A program made the position numbers and the translations under genes. Below the pieces are notes generated by a model. The model saw nothing but the letters and a program-made list of their open reading frames with translations, searched no databases and was not told the origin of the DNA. Below are positions 36,056-45,538 of a stretch of 64,000 nt of DNA, one piece after another. The DNA is from Aquificota bacterium (GTDB lineage: Bacteria; Aquificota; Aquificia; Aquificales; Aquificaceae), in contig JAUQQK010000002.1 of the NCBI GenBank assembly GCA_030549905.1, positions 1 through 64,000 on the forward strand, in the 5' to 3' direction. Every line of letters begins with the position of its first letter. The first letter of the stretch is position 1.

Positions 36056-37315
36056 TTATATTACAGCTACCACAAGCCACACAAGAAATACCAGAAGTGT
36101 AAAGAGTTTGTAATAGCCTTTAAGAAAATAAAGAAGTAGCGCATTCATCAAAAGCACAGCAACCGCAGGCATAAGGTCAAAGCCTTTATTGACCTGAAGG
36201 TCAAAGTTTGAAAGCAAAGAAACAAAACCTGTAAGAAGCTTTCCGGTAATTTCAAGGGGAAGGGTAGGAAGGCTAAAGAAGGTGGCAAGCTCTAAAAGTC
36301 CAAAAAGGGTGAAAGGAAAAAGAAGCGGTGCCACTAAAGGTGTAAAGACTATACTACCTGCGGATGTGTTGCTAAAGGTTAGGATAAGTGGAGACACGCC
36401 AAGAAAGGCAAAAAGGGAAGTCCAGAAGGGCAAGAAGAGGTTTTGGTAGAGGTAAGAGCCTTCCTTTTTGAAATTTTCTAAAGATAGCACTATGTATAGG
36501 GTGGCAAAAAGAGAAAGCCAGAAGGAATAAGAGGTTAAGAATTCTGGTTTGTAGAGAAGTAAAAGACTACCAGAATAGAGAGTTATGCCTAAGGGGTTTG
36601 CCCTTCCTTCAAAAAGCTTTACCAAGAGCCAGAGGAAAAGCATAAGGTATGCCCTCAAAACGGGTGGCTCAGGAGGTACTGCAAAAAGCACATACAGGCT
36701 AACACCTGCAAAGGCTAAATAAAGCCCGTAGGGATAGGGAAGCATATACCTCAAAAGCAAGAAGACAAGAGCTATATGGGAGCCAGATATTACCAGCAGA
36801 TGAACAAGCCCTGTTTGTCTGAAGGCATACTGAAGGTCTGAAGGAAGAAGGTCCTGAGCTTCTCCAAAAAAGTAAGTTAAAACCAGAGCTTCCACCTCGG
36901 GGTCTTTTATCTTTTCCTGAGCTTTTTGCATAAGGTGGTCTCTAAAGCTTTCCACAGGCACAGGCTTCTCTATATCCTTATAACTGGCACTCAAAAAAAC
37001 TCTTCCCTCAAAAACCTTAGCCTTTGCCCGCAGGATAAACTCCCTTGAAGGTATGTCTTCAGCTCCGTAAAGGGTAAGGTGGGCTTTCTTATCATACAGC
37101 TCAGGAAAGTCTCCGCCCTTTATCAAAACAGTAGTCTTTAGCCTACCATCTTCTATCTGCGGGACGCCCTCTATTCTTACATGCACATAGCCCTCACCAA
37201 GGTCTTCTTCCCAGAGGTATGCAAGCTCCCTCTCCACACGCCACAGGGCAAGGGCTAAAGTCAGAAGAAAGAAAACAAGGGGCAGGAGGTCCTCTCTTAG
37301 TCTTTGCGACAGCAT
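36056..37315 (-). CDS. comEC: ComEC/Rec2-family DNA uptake channel
   Basis: 419 aa, about ten transmembrane helices. The competence-domain hallmark GLVHLLVISGSHIAL is present, as are an upstream beta-rich periplasmic domain (about 30-125) and PPVLRAYLMLFLWLL. The C-terminal metallo-beta-lactamase domain of many ComEC proteins is absent, which is common in short forms. It moves single-stranded DNA across the inner membrane during transformation. It overlaps the next upstream gene by 19 nt. Confidence 0.9.
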   Translation of the reverse strand: MLSQRLREDLLPLVFFLLTLALALWRVERELAYLWEEDLGEGYVHVRIEGVPQIEDGRLKTTVLIKGGDFPELYDKKAHLTLYGAEDIPSREFILRAKAKVFEGRVFLSASYKDIEKPVPVESFRDHLMQKAQEKIKDPEVEALVLTYFFGEAQDLLPSDLQYAFRQTGLVHLLVISGSHIALVFLLLRYMLPYPYGLYLAFAGVSLYVLFAVPPEPPVLRAYLMLFLWLLVKLFEGRANPLGITLYSGSLLLLYKPEFLTSYSFWLSLFATLYIVLSLENFKKEGSYLYQNLFLPFWTSLFAFLGVSPLILTFSNTSAGSIVFTPLVAPLLFPFTLFGLLELATFFSLPTLPLEITGKLLTGFVSLLSNFDLQVNKGFDLMPAVAVLLMNALLLYFLKGYYKLFTLLVFLVWLVVAVI

Positions 37316-37950
37316 AAGAGATAGACAAGCCCGAAGAGCCTTTTCTGCACTTCCACCACCTTAAAGCCCTCCTCTGAAAGCTCCTTCTGGACTTCCTCAA
37401 GGCTAAGGGAGTTCTCTAAGGAATGAATGAAAAAGTCCCACTTTTCTTTTCCAAAGAGCATAAGTCCAAAAGGCTTTAGAGGATATTTCATCAGGAAGAT
37501 AAGAAGGGGCGTTAAAAAGAACCTGTTTATATCCAGAAGTCCCAGCTCTCCGCCCCCTTTTAAAACCCTCTTAGCCTCCTTTAAAAAGGCTTTTCTGTTT
37601 AGAAGATGTCTGTAGACTAAAGAGAGGGTAATGGATCCAAAGACACCCTCTTTAAAGGGCATGTTTTCCGCATCGCCAGCCAGAAACCTGCAGGCTTTGC
37701 ATTTGCCTCTGGCTATTCTTAGCATTTCTAAAGACAGGTCCATGCCCACCCTCAAGCCTCTGTTTTGAGATTTTAGAAGCACCTCGCCCGTGCCCGTACC
37801 CACATCAAGCCTGTTGCCCTCTTGAGAGAGCATCTGAAGAAGGTCCCTCTGCCAGCTGTCAATCCCGCCAAAGGTTATAAGCTTTAAGAAAAGGTCGTAT
37901 TTTTTGCTTACAGCCGAGAAGACCTCTGCCACCACCCTCTTAGTGGTCAT
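37297..37950 (-). CDS. UbiE/MenG-like SAM methyltransferase
   Basis: 217 aa class I methyltransferase. It has the UbiE-type start VFSAVSKKYDLFLKLITFGG, the SAM loop RLDVGTGTGEVLL, DAENMPFKEGVFGSIT and the RVLKGGGELGLLDI strand. UbiE/MenG methylates the quinone ring, which would fit a menaquinone-type quinone in this organism. A paralogue with another substrate cannot be excluded. It overlaps comEC by 19 nt and the coiled-coil gene by 11 nt. Confidence 0.82.
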   Translation of the reverse strand: MTTKRVVAEVFSAVSKKYDLFLKLITFGGIDSWQRDLLQMLSQEGNRLDVGTGTGEVLLKSQNRGLRVGMDLSLEMLRIARGKCKACRFLAGDAENMPFKEGVFGSITLSLVYRHLLNRKAFLKEAKRVLKGGGELGLLDINRFFLTPLLIFLMKYPLKPFGLMLFGKEKWDFFIHSLENSLSLEEVQKELSEEGFKVVEVQKRLFGLVYLLCCRKD

Positions 37951-38737
37951 AAACCACCTCTACAAAAAGAACCTCTCTGTATTTTCCCTTTAGCTCTTCG
38001 GGTATATTTACACCAGCTACCACTGGAAGCGTTTCACATTTGTAAGCCTTTGAGAAAACCTCAGCCCTTTTCAAACTTCTTTGAACATCCTTTTCCTGAA
38101 CAGTGTAGGATACTTCCACCGCCAGCAGAAGATCCTTACCTTCCGCAGTCTTTGCAATAAGCAGAAGGTCCAGGTTCAGAGCCTCCTTCCTCTCATCCTC
38201 TCCTATAAGCCCCTCCTCCACCGCATCTTCCAAAACCTGAGCCCACTTTTCCACAGGCACCACCCTCACCCTTCTGAAGTATCTTCCAAAGTAAGCCGGG
38301 GCTTTTTCTCTTACTCTTCGCTCAAGGCTATCACCCTTAAGACTTCCCACATCTATCTCAAGCCTGCCAACTCTTTCTTCAACACGACCGACCTTTTCCT
38401 CAACTCTGCCAACTCTTTCTTCAACCCTGCCCACTCTCTCCTCTACACGACCAACCTTCTCCTCAACTCTGCTAACCCTTTCCTCTACATGACTAACCCT
38501 CTCCTCAACTCTGCCAACTCCTTCTTCCACACTACCGACCTTTTCCTCAACTTTGCTAATTCTGGGTATAAACTCCTTTTCTACAAACTCATTGAACTTC
38601 TTCGGTAGCTCCAGGAGGTCTTTTGTAAGTATTAGACTTCTCAGCTCATCAAGCCAGTCCGGGTTTTCTCTTAGTGCCTGAAGAAGGTCGTAGAAGCTCT
38701 TTATCACATATTCCTTTTGCTTCTGCTCCACGCTCAT
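37940..38737 (-). CDS. Heptad-repeat coiled-coil protein with nuclease-like C-terminus
   Basis: 265 aa. Residues 62-131 are ten heptads of the form RVEERVG with valine at both core positions, predicting a long regular coiled coil and so oligomerisation. The C-terminal half (about 150-265) resembles a PD-(D/E)XK-like fold, with LDLLLIAKTAEGKDLLLAVEVSY providing an Asp and a Glu. Such coiled-coil/nuclease-like proteins (DUF3782 and relatives) are common in thermophiles; their role is unknown. A TAAAAT hexamer lies 7 nt before the start. Confidence 0.72.
   Translation of the reverse strand: MSVEQKQKEYVIKSFYDLLQALRENPDWLDELRSLILTKDLLELPKKFNEFVEKEFIPRISKVEEKVGSVEEGVGRVEERVSHVEERVSRVEEKVGRVEERVGRVEERVGRVEEKVGRVEERVGRLEIDVGSLKGDSLERRVREKAPAYFGRYFRRVRVVPVEKWAQVLEDAVEEGLIGEDERKEALNLDLLLIAKTAEGKDLLLAVEVSYTVQEKDVQRSLKRAEVFSKAYKCETLPVVAGVNIPEELKGKYREVLFVEVVYDH
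38345..38554 (-). repeat. Ten tandem 21-bp coding repeats (heptads)
   Basis: The DNA encoding residues 62-131 of the coiled-coil protein consists of ten degenerate 21-bp units. Neighbouring units are nearly identical, so copy number could change by slippage in whole heptads. Confidence 0.8.
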
Positions 38738-38814
38738 GCTTATAATTTTAATCCTCCTGCTTCAAAGGAACATCTCCTCTGGAGGCGGGCACATAACTGA
38801 TGCTTCACCTATAA

Positions 38815-39125
38815 TCATATCTTCACGCCCGTCTCCTTTGCTATTCTATATATAAGCCTGTCCTCCTCTGTTGGGTCCTTTACCACCAAATCTACCTTCC
38901 TCTCTATACCTCTTAGCTCCAGAGGGCTCAGAAACTTTATCATGTGTTCCACGCTTACTTCTCTCGGGCTTTCTATGAATATGTCAATATCCCCACCTTT
39001 TTGCTAAGGTCAGCCCTGCTTCCGAATATGTATATATCTATACCCTCCCCAAAGACCTCAAGAGCTGTTTCCTTTATTCTCCTTATTTCCTCAGGCTCAA
39101 GCCTTACCCTTGCCTCTTTCTGCAT
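38815..39125 (-). pseudogene. MNT-type nucleotidyltransferase, interrupted by a -1 frameshift
   Basis: The ATG at 39125 opens MQKEARVRLEPEEIRRIKE and reaches the nucleotidyltransferase motif GSRADLSKK, then runs to a stop. In the -1 frame the sequence continues GGDIDIFIESPREVSVEH to a stop at 38815, restoring GSX9DXD. The break is at an A5 run (38998-39002) in the context C-AAA-AAG. It is either a one-base deletion that kills the gene, a sequencing error, or recoding at a slippery site. TATAAT lies 6 nt before the ATG. After its stop an 18-codon ORF beginning MIIGEASVM overlaps as ATGA; there is no HEPN partner. Confidence 0.8.
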
Positions 39126-39132
39126 GCAAATA

Positions 39133-39750
39133 TTATAGAAGCTTTCCAAAGGTCAGAAGCCTCCGCTCTGTCCTGTCTCTTCTGTAAGAGGGAAGTCTTT
39201 GAGAGCATACGGTGCATACGCCATAAAGCACAAGTCTCTCCAGACCTCCCTTCCTTAACCTCAGGAGAGCTTCCCTTTGCGTATCCATGTACAGGTGAGA
39301 GTTTCTATAGTGTAGCATGGTAAAATGCTTTTTAAATTCTTCACCCACCTGATAACAGCAGGCTTTTGCGGATGGACCCACAAAGGCTAAAAAGCTTTTT
39401 ATGTCTTCAAGCTCTTTGAGCGTTTTTATGGTGTTTTCTATTATCCCCTCCTTTAGCCCTCTCCAGCCTGCATGCACCACTGCAAGGGTCCTTTCTCCTA
39501 CAAGCACCACAGGCACGCAGTCTGCTGTTCTTACGCCTATCTTCAAGCCCCTCGTCTGGGTAATAAGGGCATCACCCTCAAGACCCTCCACATGCTCCTC
39601 CACAAAATGCACAACCGCTGAATGCACCTGCCTTAGGGTAAGAACATCTTTCCTTCCTTCATAGAGCCTTATTCCAACAAAAGCCCTCTTTAGCCTTAGG
39701 GAGTATATCAGCTCAGCCTCTTTGCCTTCTCTGAGGTTTGCCTTATGCAT
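39133..39750 (-). CDS. pgeF: Peptidoglycan editing factor PgeF / YfiH-type laccase-domain protein
   Basis: 205 aa from the ATG at 39750, which lies inside the proC end. The zinc-site signatures are visible: LRQVHSAVV, GVRTADCVPVVL, VVHAGWRG and the C-terminal GVCTVCSQRLPSYRRD. Family members hydrolyse mispaired muramoyl peptides or act on purine nucleosides. It is somewhat shorter than the usual 240 aa, mainly at the N-terminus; the open frame continues 30 codons upstream inside proC without family character. Confidence 0.88.
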   Translation of the reverse strand: MHKANLREGKEAELIYSLRLKRAFVGIRLYEGRKDVLTLRQVHSAVVHFVEEHVEGLEGDALITQTRGLKIGVRTADCVPVVLVGERTLAVVHAGWRGLKEGIIENTIKTLKELEDIKSFLAFVGPSAKACCYQVGEEFKKHFTMLHYRNSHLYMDTQREALLRLRKGGLERLVLYGVCTVCSQRLPSYRRDRTERRLLTFGKLL

Positions 39751-40481
39751 TCCATAATTATGCCAGCAAAACCCTTCTCTTCCAAGACCTTTATGCCTTC
39801 TATGGTAGTTCCTCCCGGAGAAGCAACCTTGACAATCCATTCTTCTGGATGTCCTCCAAGCTCTTTAAGAAGTTCGCAGGAGCCTAAAACTGTATGTATG
39901 GCTATAGCCTTTGCAGTCTCATATGGAAAACCTTCCTTTACACCTGCCAGAGCAAGGGCATGGATGAACTTAAAGACAAAGGCAGGACCAGAGCCAGCGA
40001 GGGCTGTAAAGCTGTCAAACATGGGTTCATCCAGCTCAAAAAGGCTTCCGCAGGAGGAAAAGAGGGACAGGAAGGTCTTTTTTTCTTCCTCAGATACACC
40101 TTCACCGAAGGCATAGGCTATTACCGCCCTGCCCACAAGAGCGTTTATGTTGGGCATTATTCTTATGAGCCTTTTTGTGTTTGAAAGTTCCTCGAGCCTT
40201 TTGAGGCTCAGCCCAGCCACCGTGCTTATAAGGATTTTGTCTTTCAGACCTTCCCTTATGAAGGAAAGAACCTTAGGCACTTCCTTTGGCTTTACCGCAA
40301 GAAAAAGCCAGTCAGAGCCTTCAAGCAGAAACTCAATCTCCTTTGCTACACCAAAACCCTCTTCCAAAGCCTTCCGCCTTTTTTCCTCGCTTATGTCATA
40401 GACAAGCACATGAGCCTTATCCTTCAGAGCCTTTGCAAAGCTACTTCCCATGTTTCCATAGCCTATTATGCCAAGTCTCAT
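39708..40481 (-). CDS. proC: Pyrroline-5-carboxylate reductase
   Basis: 257 aa, final step of proline synthesis. The Rossmann start MRLGIIGYGNMGSSFAKAL, the RIMPNINALVGRAV segment and the signature ALAGSGPAFVFKFIHALA-type C-terminal domain are all present. It overlaps pgeF by 43 nt and the flhG stop by 4 nt. Confidence 0.95.
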   Translation of the reverse strand: MRLGIIGYGNMGSSFAKALKDKAHVLVYDISEEKRRKALEEGFGVAKEIEFLLEGSDWLFLAVKPKEVPKVLSFIREGLKDKILISTVAGLSLKRLEELSNTKRLIRIMPNINALVGRAVIAYAFGEGVSEEEKKTFLSLFSSCGSLFELDEPMFDSFTALAGSGPAFVFKFIHALALAGVKEGFPYETAKAIAIHTVLGSCELLKELGGHPEEWIVKVASPGGTTIEGIKVLEEKGFAGIIMECIRQTSEKAKRLS

Positions 40482-41311
40482 GAAGACCTCCTTAACTTTA
40501 ATAGAAGTTTTTCCCAGAAGCTGTAGGAGGGTGGCTTTATGGAAAGGGGCAGTTTTGATAGAGCTTGCGTTAGCTCTCGCGTTAGTTCATCGCTAAAGGG
40601 TGTCTGATTTATTATCTTCCTTATTATCTTTGGGTCATATCTTATACTGCCAAGATAAAGCACCTCCGCATTGGTAAACTTTTCACACACTACCCTTATG
40701 CCTTCAAAAACCCTTTTACCCTCTTCCTGAGAGCTTACCTTGTTCACAAGCAGGTAAAACTGCGGGACCTTTTCTTCTAAATTTAGCACCTTTATAAGCC
40801 CGTAGGCATCCGCTATGGAGGTAGGCTCTGGGGTGGTAAGAACTATGGGTATGTGTGAGGAGGACACTAAGGCGGTTGTATCTGAATGTATGCCCGGTGG
40901 TGTGTCAAATATAACCCAGTCATAGTTCCTTTCCGCATATTCCTGAAGCTTCATTATCAAATGTTTTAACTGGGCTGGCGGTAGGTTTACAAGCTCCCTG
41001 ACACCACTACCGCTTGATATGAAGGCAAGGTTTTCCTCAACAGGTACCACCACTTCTTCTAAGGGTACTTCTCCCATAAAGAAGTTGTAAAGGTTTTTTG
41101 GAGGTGTTATGCCAAGCATTATATGCACATTGCTAAGCCCAAGGTCTCCATCCACTATAAGAACCCTGTAGCGGTTTTTGCTCAGAATCCTGCCCGCGTT
41201 TATGGTTATAAGGGTCTTGCCAACACCACCCTTTCCGCTTGCTATGGCTATGTAGCCCGTCCTTCTTTCTTTTCCTTCCACGCTCATAAGATGAAGAGCC
41301 TGCTGCTGCAT
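40478..41311 (-). CDS. flhG: MinD-like ATPase FlhG (flagellar number control)
   Basis: 277 aa. It has the deviant Walker A IASGKGGVGKTLITINAG, the switch DGDLGLSNVHIMLG and FDTPPGIHSD. An N-terminal tail (MQQQALHLMSVEG) precedes the ATPase. FlhG sets flagellar number with FlhF, whose gene is directly upstream with 3 bp between. Confidence 0.93.
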   Translation of the reverse strand: MQQQALHLMSVEGKERRTGYIAIASGKGGVGKTLITINAGRILSKNRYRVLIVDGDLGLSNVHIMLGITPPKNLYNFFMGEVPLEEVVVPVEENLAFISSGSGVRELVNLPPAQLKHLIMKLQEYAERNYDWVIFDTPPGIHSDTTALVSSSHIPIVLTTPEPTSIADAYGLIKVLNLEEKVPQFYLLVNKVSSQEEGKRVFEGIRVVCEKFTNAEVLYLGSIRYDPKIIRKIINQTPFSDELTRELTQALSKLPLSIKPPSYSFWEKLLLKLRRSS

Positions 41312-41314
41312 CTT

Positions 41315-42421
41315 TTAACCCTCTAAGAATATCTTAGCCAGATATTCATGGCTTGCCATCACAAGGTCTTCCGGCACCCTCTGACCCGTAGTCAGGCAAA
41401 GCAGAGGAAGCTGTGTTCTAAAGGCTACATTTATAACAGTGCCATAGTAATTGGTCTCATCAAGCTTTGTGAATATCAAGCCTGCAGGTTCCACCACGCT
41501 GAAGCTTTCTATGGCTTCATATAGCACCCTTTCCTCCGTGTTGGCACTCAAAGTTATGTAAGCCTCAAGGGCTGGAAGCTTTGTGAAGAAGGGCACCAGT
41601 TCCTTTACCTTTATCTCGTTATAATGGCTCCTGCCTCCTGTGTCCACCAGCACCAGGTCCATGGAAGATAGCTCACCTATGCATTCTCTTAACCTGTAAG
41701 GTGTATCTGCAGTTCTGAAGGGTAGTTCCATTATGCTGGCGTAGGTTTTCAGCTGTTCCACCGCCCCTACTCTGTAGCTGTCTATGGTTATTAGCCCTAC
41801 CTTTTTACCCCTGCTTTTTAAAAGGTGTGCCAGCTTTGCCACCGTAGTGGTTTTACCTACCCCCGTGGGACCAAGGAGGGTAATAACTCTAAAGCCTTCC
41901 TCCTCTACAAAGTTTTCTATAAGCTTTATGTTTTTGCCAAAACCCTCCACAAGAGAATCAAGGTTTTCACCTTTCAAGTCAAGCCTCTTTAACTCAAAGT
42001 CATATCCGCAGGCGGATTCAACTATCTTTTGAGCCACATCCCTTGAAACCCCCCTGTTTATTAGCTTATTCATAAGATAAAGGGCTCTTATGGAATACTC
42101 ACCCTCAAGCTCGTCCTTTTTAACCTCTTCCTTTTCAATCCTCTGTTTTTTGACGAGCTCCATCACTTCTCTGAGATTTTCCTTTAGCCTGTTTATTTCC
42201 TGATAGAGGTTTTCTTCCTTTTTAAGCTCCTGAGCAAAATCCTCCGTGTCTGGAATTCCCACCGTTATCTCAAGCTTTGACCTTGAAGGGAAGGGGAGGA
42301 AGGGCAGGAGTTTCTGCCTTACCACCCTCGTGGACAGAATTACCGCCTGAGAACCGTACAGAGCTCTCACTTCCTCCACCGCCTCCTGCAAAGAGTTAAC
42401 TACAAGCTTTTTAATCTTCAT
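41315..42421 (-). CDS. flhF: Signal-recognition-type GTPase FlhF
   Basis: 368 aa. The N-terminal basic region is [20 protein letters not shown], the NG domain has P-loop [27 protein letters not shown] and a [10 protein letters not shown] guanine-binding motif. It places flagella at the pole. It overlaps flhA by 11 nt. Confidence 0.95.
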   Translation of the reverse strand: MKIKKLVVNSLQEAVEEVRALYGSQAVILSTRVVRQKLLPFLPFPSRSKLEITVGIPDTEDFAQELKKEENLYQEINRLKENLREVMELVKKQRIEKEEVKKDELEGEYSIRALYLMNKLINRGVSRDVAQKIVESACGYDFELKRLDLKGENLDSLVEGFGKNIKLIENFVEEEGFRVITLLGPTGVGKTTTVAKLAHLLKSRGKKVGLITIDSYRVGAVEQLKTYASIMELPFRTADTPYRLRECIGELSSMDLVLVDTGGRSHYNEIKVKELVPFFTKLPALEAYITLSANTEERVLYEAIESFSVVEPAGLIFTKLDETNYYGTVINVAFRTQLPLLCLTTGQRVPEDLVMASHEYLAKIFLEG

Positions 42422-44450
42422 CTATCACGCCCACCACCTTCATGTTCAACTGCCTGTCAAGTTCATTATAGGACAAGACCACAAGGTTCGGCACATAGGC
42501 TTCAAGAATCTTCCTCAAGTGCCTCCTTATGCCTGAAGAAGTTATAAGAAGGGGCAACGCCTGATACTGGTTAAACTTTGGAATCTCCTGCGTTAGCTTT
42601 GGATATAGCCTGTTTATAACAAGGTCAAGGAACTCCTCCTCTTTGCCCTCCTGCACATAGGCGGTTAATTTAGCCTCCATTCTTGGCGACAGCACGAGGG
42701 CATAGAGGGTTCCGTTAGTGCTGTATAGCCTCGTTATCCTCTTGGCAAGCCTCTGTCTTACATACTCGGTCAAAAGCTCCGGGTCCCTCGTCTGCTCTAT
42801 GTGGTCCGCGAGGGTTTCTATTATGGTTAAAAGGTCGTTTATAGGTATGCCTTCCCTAAGCAGGTTCTGCAGTACTCTATGGAGCACGGAAAGAGGCACC
42901 ACATCCGGCACAAGTCCCTGAACTGCCTTTGGATATTTTTTTGACAGGTTTTCCACAAGCTCGGAAACCTCCGCCCTTCCCAGTATCTCATGCAGGTTTC
43001 TCTTTATTATCTCGCTTATGTGGGTTATCATGACTGTAGGTATATCCACCACCATATAGCCTGCCCTCTGAGCCCTGTCCTTTATTTCTTCCCTTATCCA
43101 GTAGGCTTTTAGCTTAAAAGAGGGGTCTCTGGTTTCTATACCCTGCAGAGGCTCCCGGGCATTTCCAAGGTCTATGGCAAGCCAGTGCCCCGGCACCACC
43201 TCATAGGAATCCACCTCTATGCCCCTTATGAGTATCCTGTATTGATGCGGTCTTAGCTTCAGGTTATCCCTTATATGCACAAGTGGTATGACCACACCAT
43301 ACTCGCTTGCCAGCTGTCTTCTTATGGTCTTTATACGGTCTGGTATATCACCGCCCTGAGACTCATCCACATAGGGTATGAGACCATAGCCTATTTCAAG
43401 GGCTATAGTCTCTGGCTGTGTTATAAGCTCCTCTTCCTTTTTCTCCCCCGTGGATTTTACCTGTTCCTTCAGCTTTTGCTCCAGTTTTCTAAGCTCCTCC
43501 TCCTTTAAAGCCTTGTTTATGGCGTAGTATAAACCACCGAGAAGCCCAGCCATGAAGAAAAAAGGCAGTTTTGGGAAACCCGGGATAAGCCCCACTAACA
43601 CAAGGAGAGCCGAAGAGAATAGAAAAACCCTTGGTTCCTTTGAAAACTCCTTGTAGAGCACCCTTCCAAGCTCCTCCTTTGAGGAGGACTTGGTGACCAC
43701 TATGCCCGCTGAGGTAGAGAGGAGCAAAGCAGGAATCTGAGAGGCAAGCCCTTCACCAACCGTCAGCAAGGTGTAGGTCTGCAGGGCATCCATAAAGCCC
43801 ATGCCTTTAAAGACCAGACCCACCACAAGCCCACCCACAAGGCTTAGAAAGAGGATTATAAGCGCTGCAATGGCATCACCTCTTATAAATTTGCTGGCGC
43901 CGTCCATGGCTCCGTAAAAGCTTGCCTCCTGTTCAAGCTGAGCCCTTCTCCTCCTTGCCTCTTCTTCTGTTATAAGACCTGCGTTGAGGTCCGCGTCTAT
44001 GCTCATCTGCTTTCCGGGCATGGCATCAAGGGTAAAGCGCGCGGCGACTTCAGATACTCTTTCCGCACCCCTCGTTATCACTATGAAGTTTATAACGATG
44101 AATATCAAAAATACGATAAGACCCACCACCACATTACCCCCTACTACAAAAGTGCCAAAACCTTCTATGATATGACCTGCAGCAGAGGTACCCTCATGTC
44201 CATAAAGGAGTATTCTCCTTGCCGCGGCAATGTTTAAAGAAAGCCTGAAGAGGGTTCCCATTAGCAGTATGCTTGGAAAAGCAGACAGCTCAAGGGGGTC
44301 CTTTATAAAGGTGGTAAGTACAAGCACGGTCATGGCAAAGCTTATACTTAGAGCTAAAAGAAGGTCTAAAAGAAGTGCAGGAACTGGCAGTATAATGGCG
44401 CCAAGCACAAGGACGAAACCTAAGACAACCCACCCTTCTTTAAGGTTCAT
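42411..44450 (-). CDS. flhA: Flagellar export apparatus protein FlhA
   Basis: 679 aa. Seven to eight N-terminal transmembrane helices carry the family stretch [13 protein letters not shown]...GRNVV-like loop (here [10 protein letters not shown]) and [18 protein letters not shown] large cytoplasmic domain from about residue 335 docks export substrates. No Shine-Dalgarno is seen before the ATG; AT-rich sequence lies directly upstream in the 27-bp gap shared with the divergent roadblock gene. Confidence 0.97.
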   Translation of the reverse strand: MNLKEGWVVLGFVLVLGAIILPVPALLLDLLLALSISFAMTVLVLTTFIKDPLELSAFPSILLMGTLFRLSLNIAAARRILLYGHEGTSAAGHIIEGFGTFVVGGNVVVGLIVFLIFIVINFIVITRGAERVSEVAARFTLDAMPGKQMSIDADLNAGLITEEEARRRRAQLEQEASFYGAMDGASKFIRGDAIAALIILFLSLVGGLVVGLVFKGMGFMDALQTYTLLTVGEGLASQIPALLLSTSAGIVVTKSSSKEELGRVLYKEFSKEPRVFLFSSALLVLVGLIPGFPKLPFFFMAGLLGGLYYAINKALKEEELRKLEQKLKEQVKSTGEKKEEELITQPETIALEIGYGLIPYVDESQGGDIPDRIKTIRRQLASEYGVVIPLVHIRDNLKLRPHQYRILIRGIEVDSYEVVPGHWLAIDLGNAREPLQGIETRDPSFKLKAYWIREEIKDRAQRAGYMVVDIPTVMITHISEIIKRNLHEILGRAEVSELVENLSKKYPKAVQGLVPDVVPLSVLHRVLQNLLREGIPINDLLTIIETLADHIEQTRDPELLTEYVRQRLAKRITRLYSTNGTLYALVLSPRMEAKLTAYVQEGKEEEFLDLVINRLYPKLTQEIPKFNQYQALPLLITSSGIRRHLRKILEAYVPNLVVLSYNELDRQLNMKVVGVIDED

Positions 44451-44477
44451 ACTATAATAATAAAAGAGGAGGGGTTC

Positions 44478-44966
44478 ATGGAGCTTGATATAGTCCAGTA
44501 TGAAATAGACCGAGAGATAAAAGAAGGTATTGACAGGATAATATCTAATTTATTCAATAAATCCTCAGCAGAGCTTGTGTTACTAACGGATGATGCTGGC
44601 AGGATTGTGTGTCTGTGCGGTGATAAGCTAAGCAATGATTATGCTGCGGAATTTCTCGCAAGTATAATAAGTGGTGTTTTTGGCGCCGCTTTAGAGATGG
44701 GGAAGATACTATCAATGGAGGATTTGGACATTCTTCAGTATGAGAGCAAAAATATGGATGTGGTTATAAAGTTTATACCTCCAAGATTTCTGCTGGGCGT
44801 GCTCGTTAGAAAGGGGACATCCTTAGGTACGGTAAGGCTTTTCCTGAGGGAAGCCAGTGAAGAGCTATCAAGTCAGATGGAAAACCTTAAATTTGTGCCC
44901 GTTAAGACAATTAAAATGGATGTCAAAACTCTCGAAGAGAAGCTCAATAAACTTTTAGGGAGCTAA
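44478..44966 (+). CDS. Roadblock/LC7-domain protein (MglB-like)
   Basis: 162 aa. The roadblock fold is recognisable: [18 protein letters not shown], then [17 protein letters not shown] and [12 protein letters not shown]. MglB-type roadblock proteins are GTPase-activating partners of the small GTPase MglA, encoded next (2-bp gap). A TATAAT at 44453-44458 and AGAGGAGGGG give it a good promoter and ribosome site. It is divergent from flhA by 27 bp. Confidence 0.85.
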   Translation: MELDIVQYEIDREIKEGIDRIISNLFNKSSAELVLLTDDAGRIVCLCGDKLSNDYAAEFLASIISGVFGAALEMGKILSMEDLDILQYESKNMDVVIKFIPPRFLLGVLVRKGTSLGTVRLFLREASEELSSQMENLKFVPVKTIKMDVKTLEEKLNKLLGS

Positions 44967-44968
44967 CA

Positions 44969-45538
44969 ATGAAATTAAAGCTTGTTTATTTCGGTTCAAG
45001 CCTTGCGGGCAAAAGCACTAATGTGAAAACCTTATATAAGATACTTAAAGAAAAGAATCTTGTCAAAGGCGATATGGTGGTAATGGAAACGGAAGAGCAG
45101 AGAACCCTTTTCATGGAGTTTTTCATAAGTTCTATAAACATAGAAGGCTTTGAGTTGGAGCTCAAGATACTTACCACGCCAGGGCAGTTCAGACTGCACC
45201 CCCTTAGAAAGGTTATTATGAAAGGTGTTGATGGACTTGTTTTTGTAGTGGATAGTTCAAAGGAAAGAGAGAAGATAAACTTTTTAGTTATGAGGGAGAC
45301 AGCGGCAGTTCTTAAGGAAATGGGTGAGGATTTAATGAGGTTTCCCGTTGTTGTGCAGTATAACAAGAGGGACCTTCCAGATGCCATGGATATTGAGGAT
45401 ATGCAGGTTAGATTTAACCCATGGGCTACCGACTATGTGCCGGCGGTTGCCGTTGAAGGTGTGGGTGTTCTTGAAACCTTTGAGAAAGCTATAAAGAACA
45501 TACTGGTAAGGAAGTATGCAAGGAGCGCCCTTATATAG
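44969..45538 (+). CDS. MglA-family small Ras-like GTPase
   Basis: 189 aa. P-loop FGSSLAGKSTNVKTL, the MglA-type switch II TTPGQFRLHPLRK, and base-specificity motif YNKRDLPD. In Myxococcus and Thermus, MglA controls cell polarity and pilus-driven motility. Next to flagellar placement genes, it may set the pole or regulate motility. Its end overlaps the next gene by 23 nt. Confidence 0.92.
   Translation: MKLKLVYFGSSLAGKSTNVKTLYKILKEKNLVKGDMVVMETEEQRTLFMEFFISSINIEGFELELKILTTPGQFRLHPLRKVIMKGVDGLVFVVDSSKEREKINFLVMRETAAVLKEMGEDLMRFPVVVQYNKRDLPDAMDIEDMQVRFNPWATDYVPAVAVEGVGVLETFEKAIKNILVRKYARSALI

Noticed and set aside
38758-38818. An 18-codon ORF (MIIGEASVM...) after the broken nucleotidyltransferase
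   Set aside because: ATGA overlap is suggestive, but the length and lack of a HEPN signature do not allow calling a partner gene.
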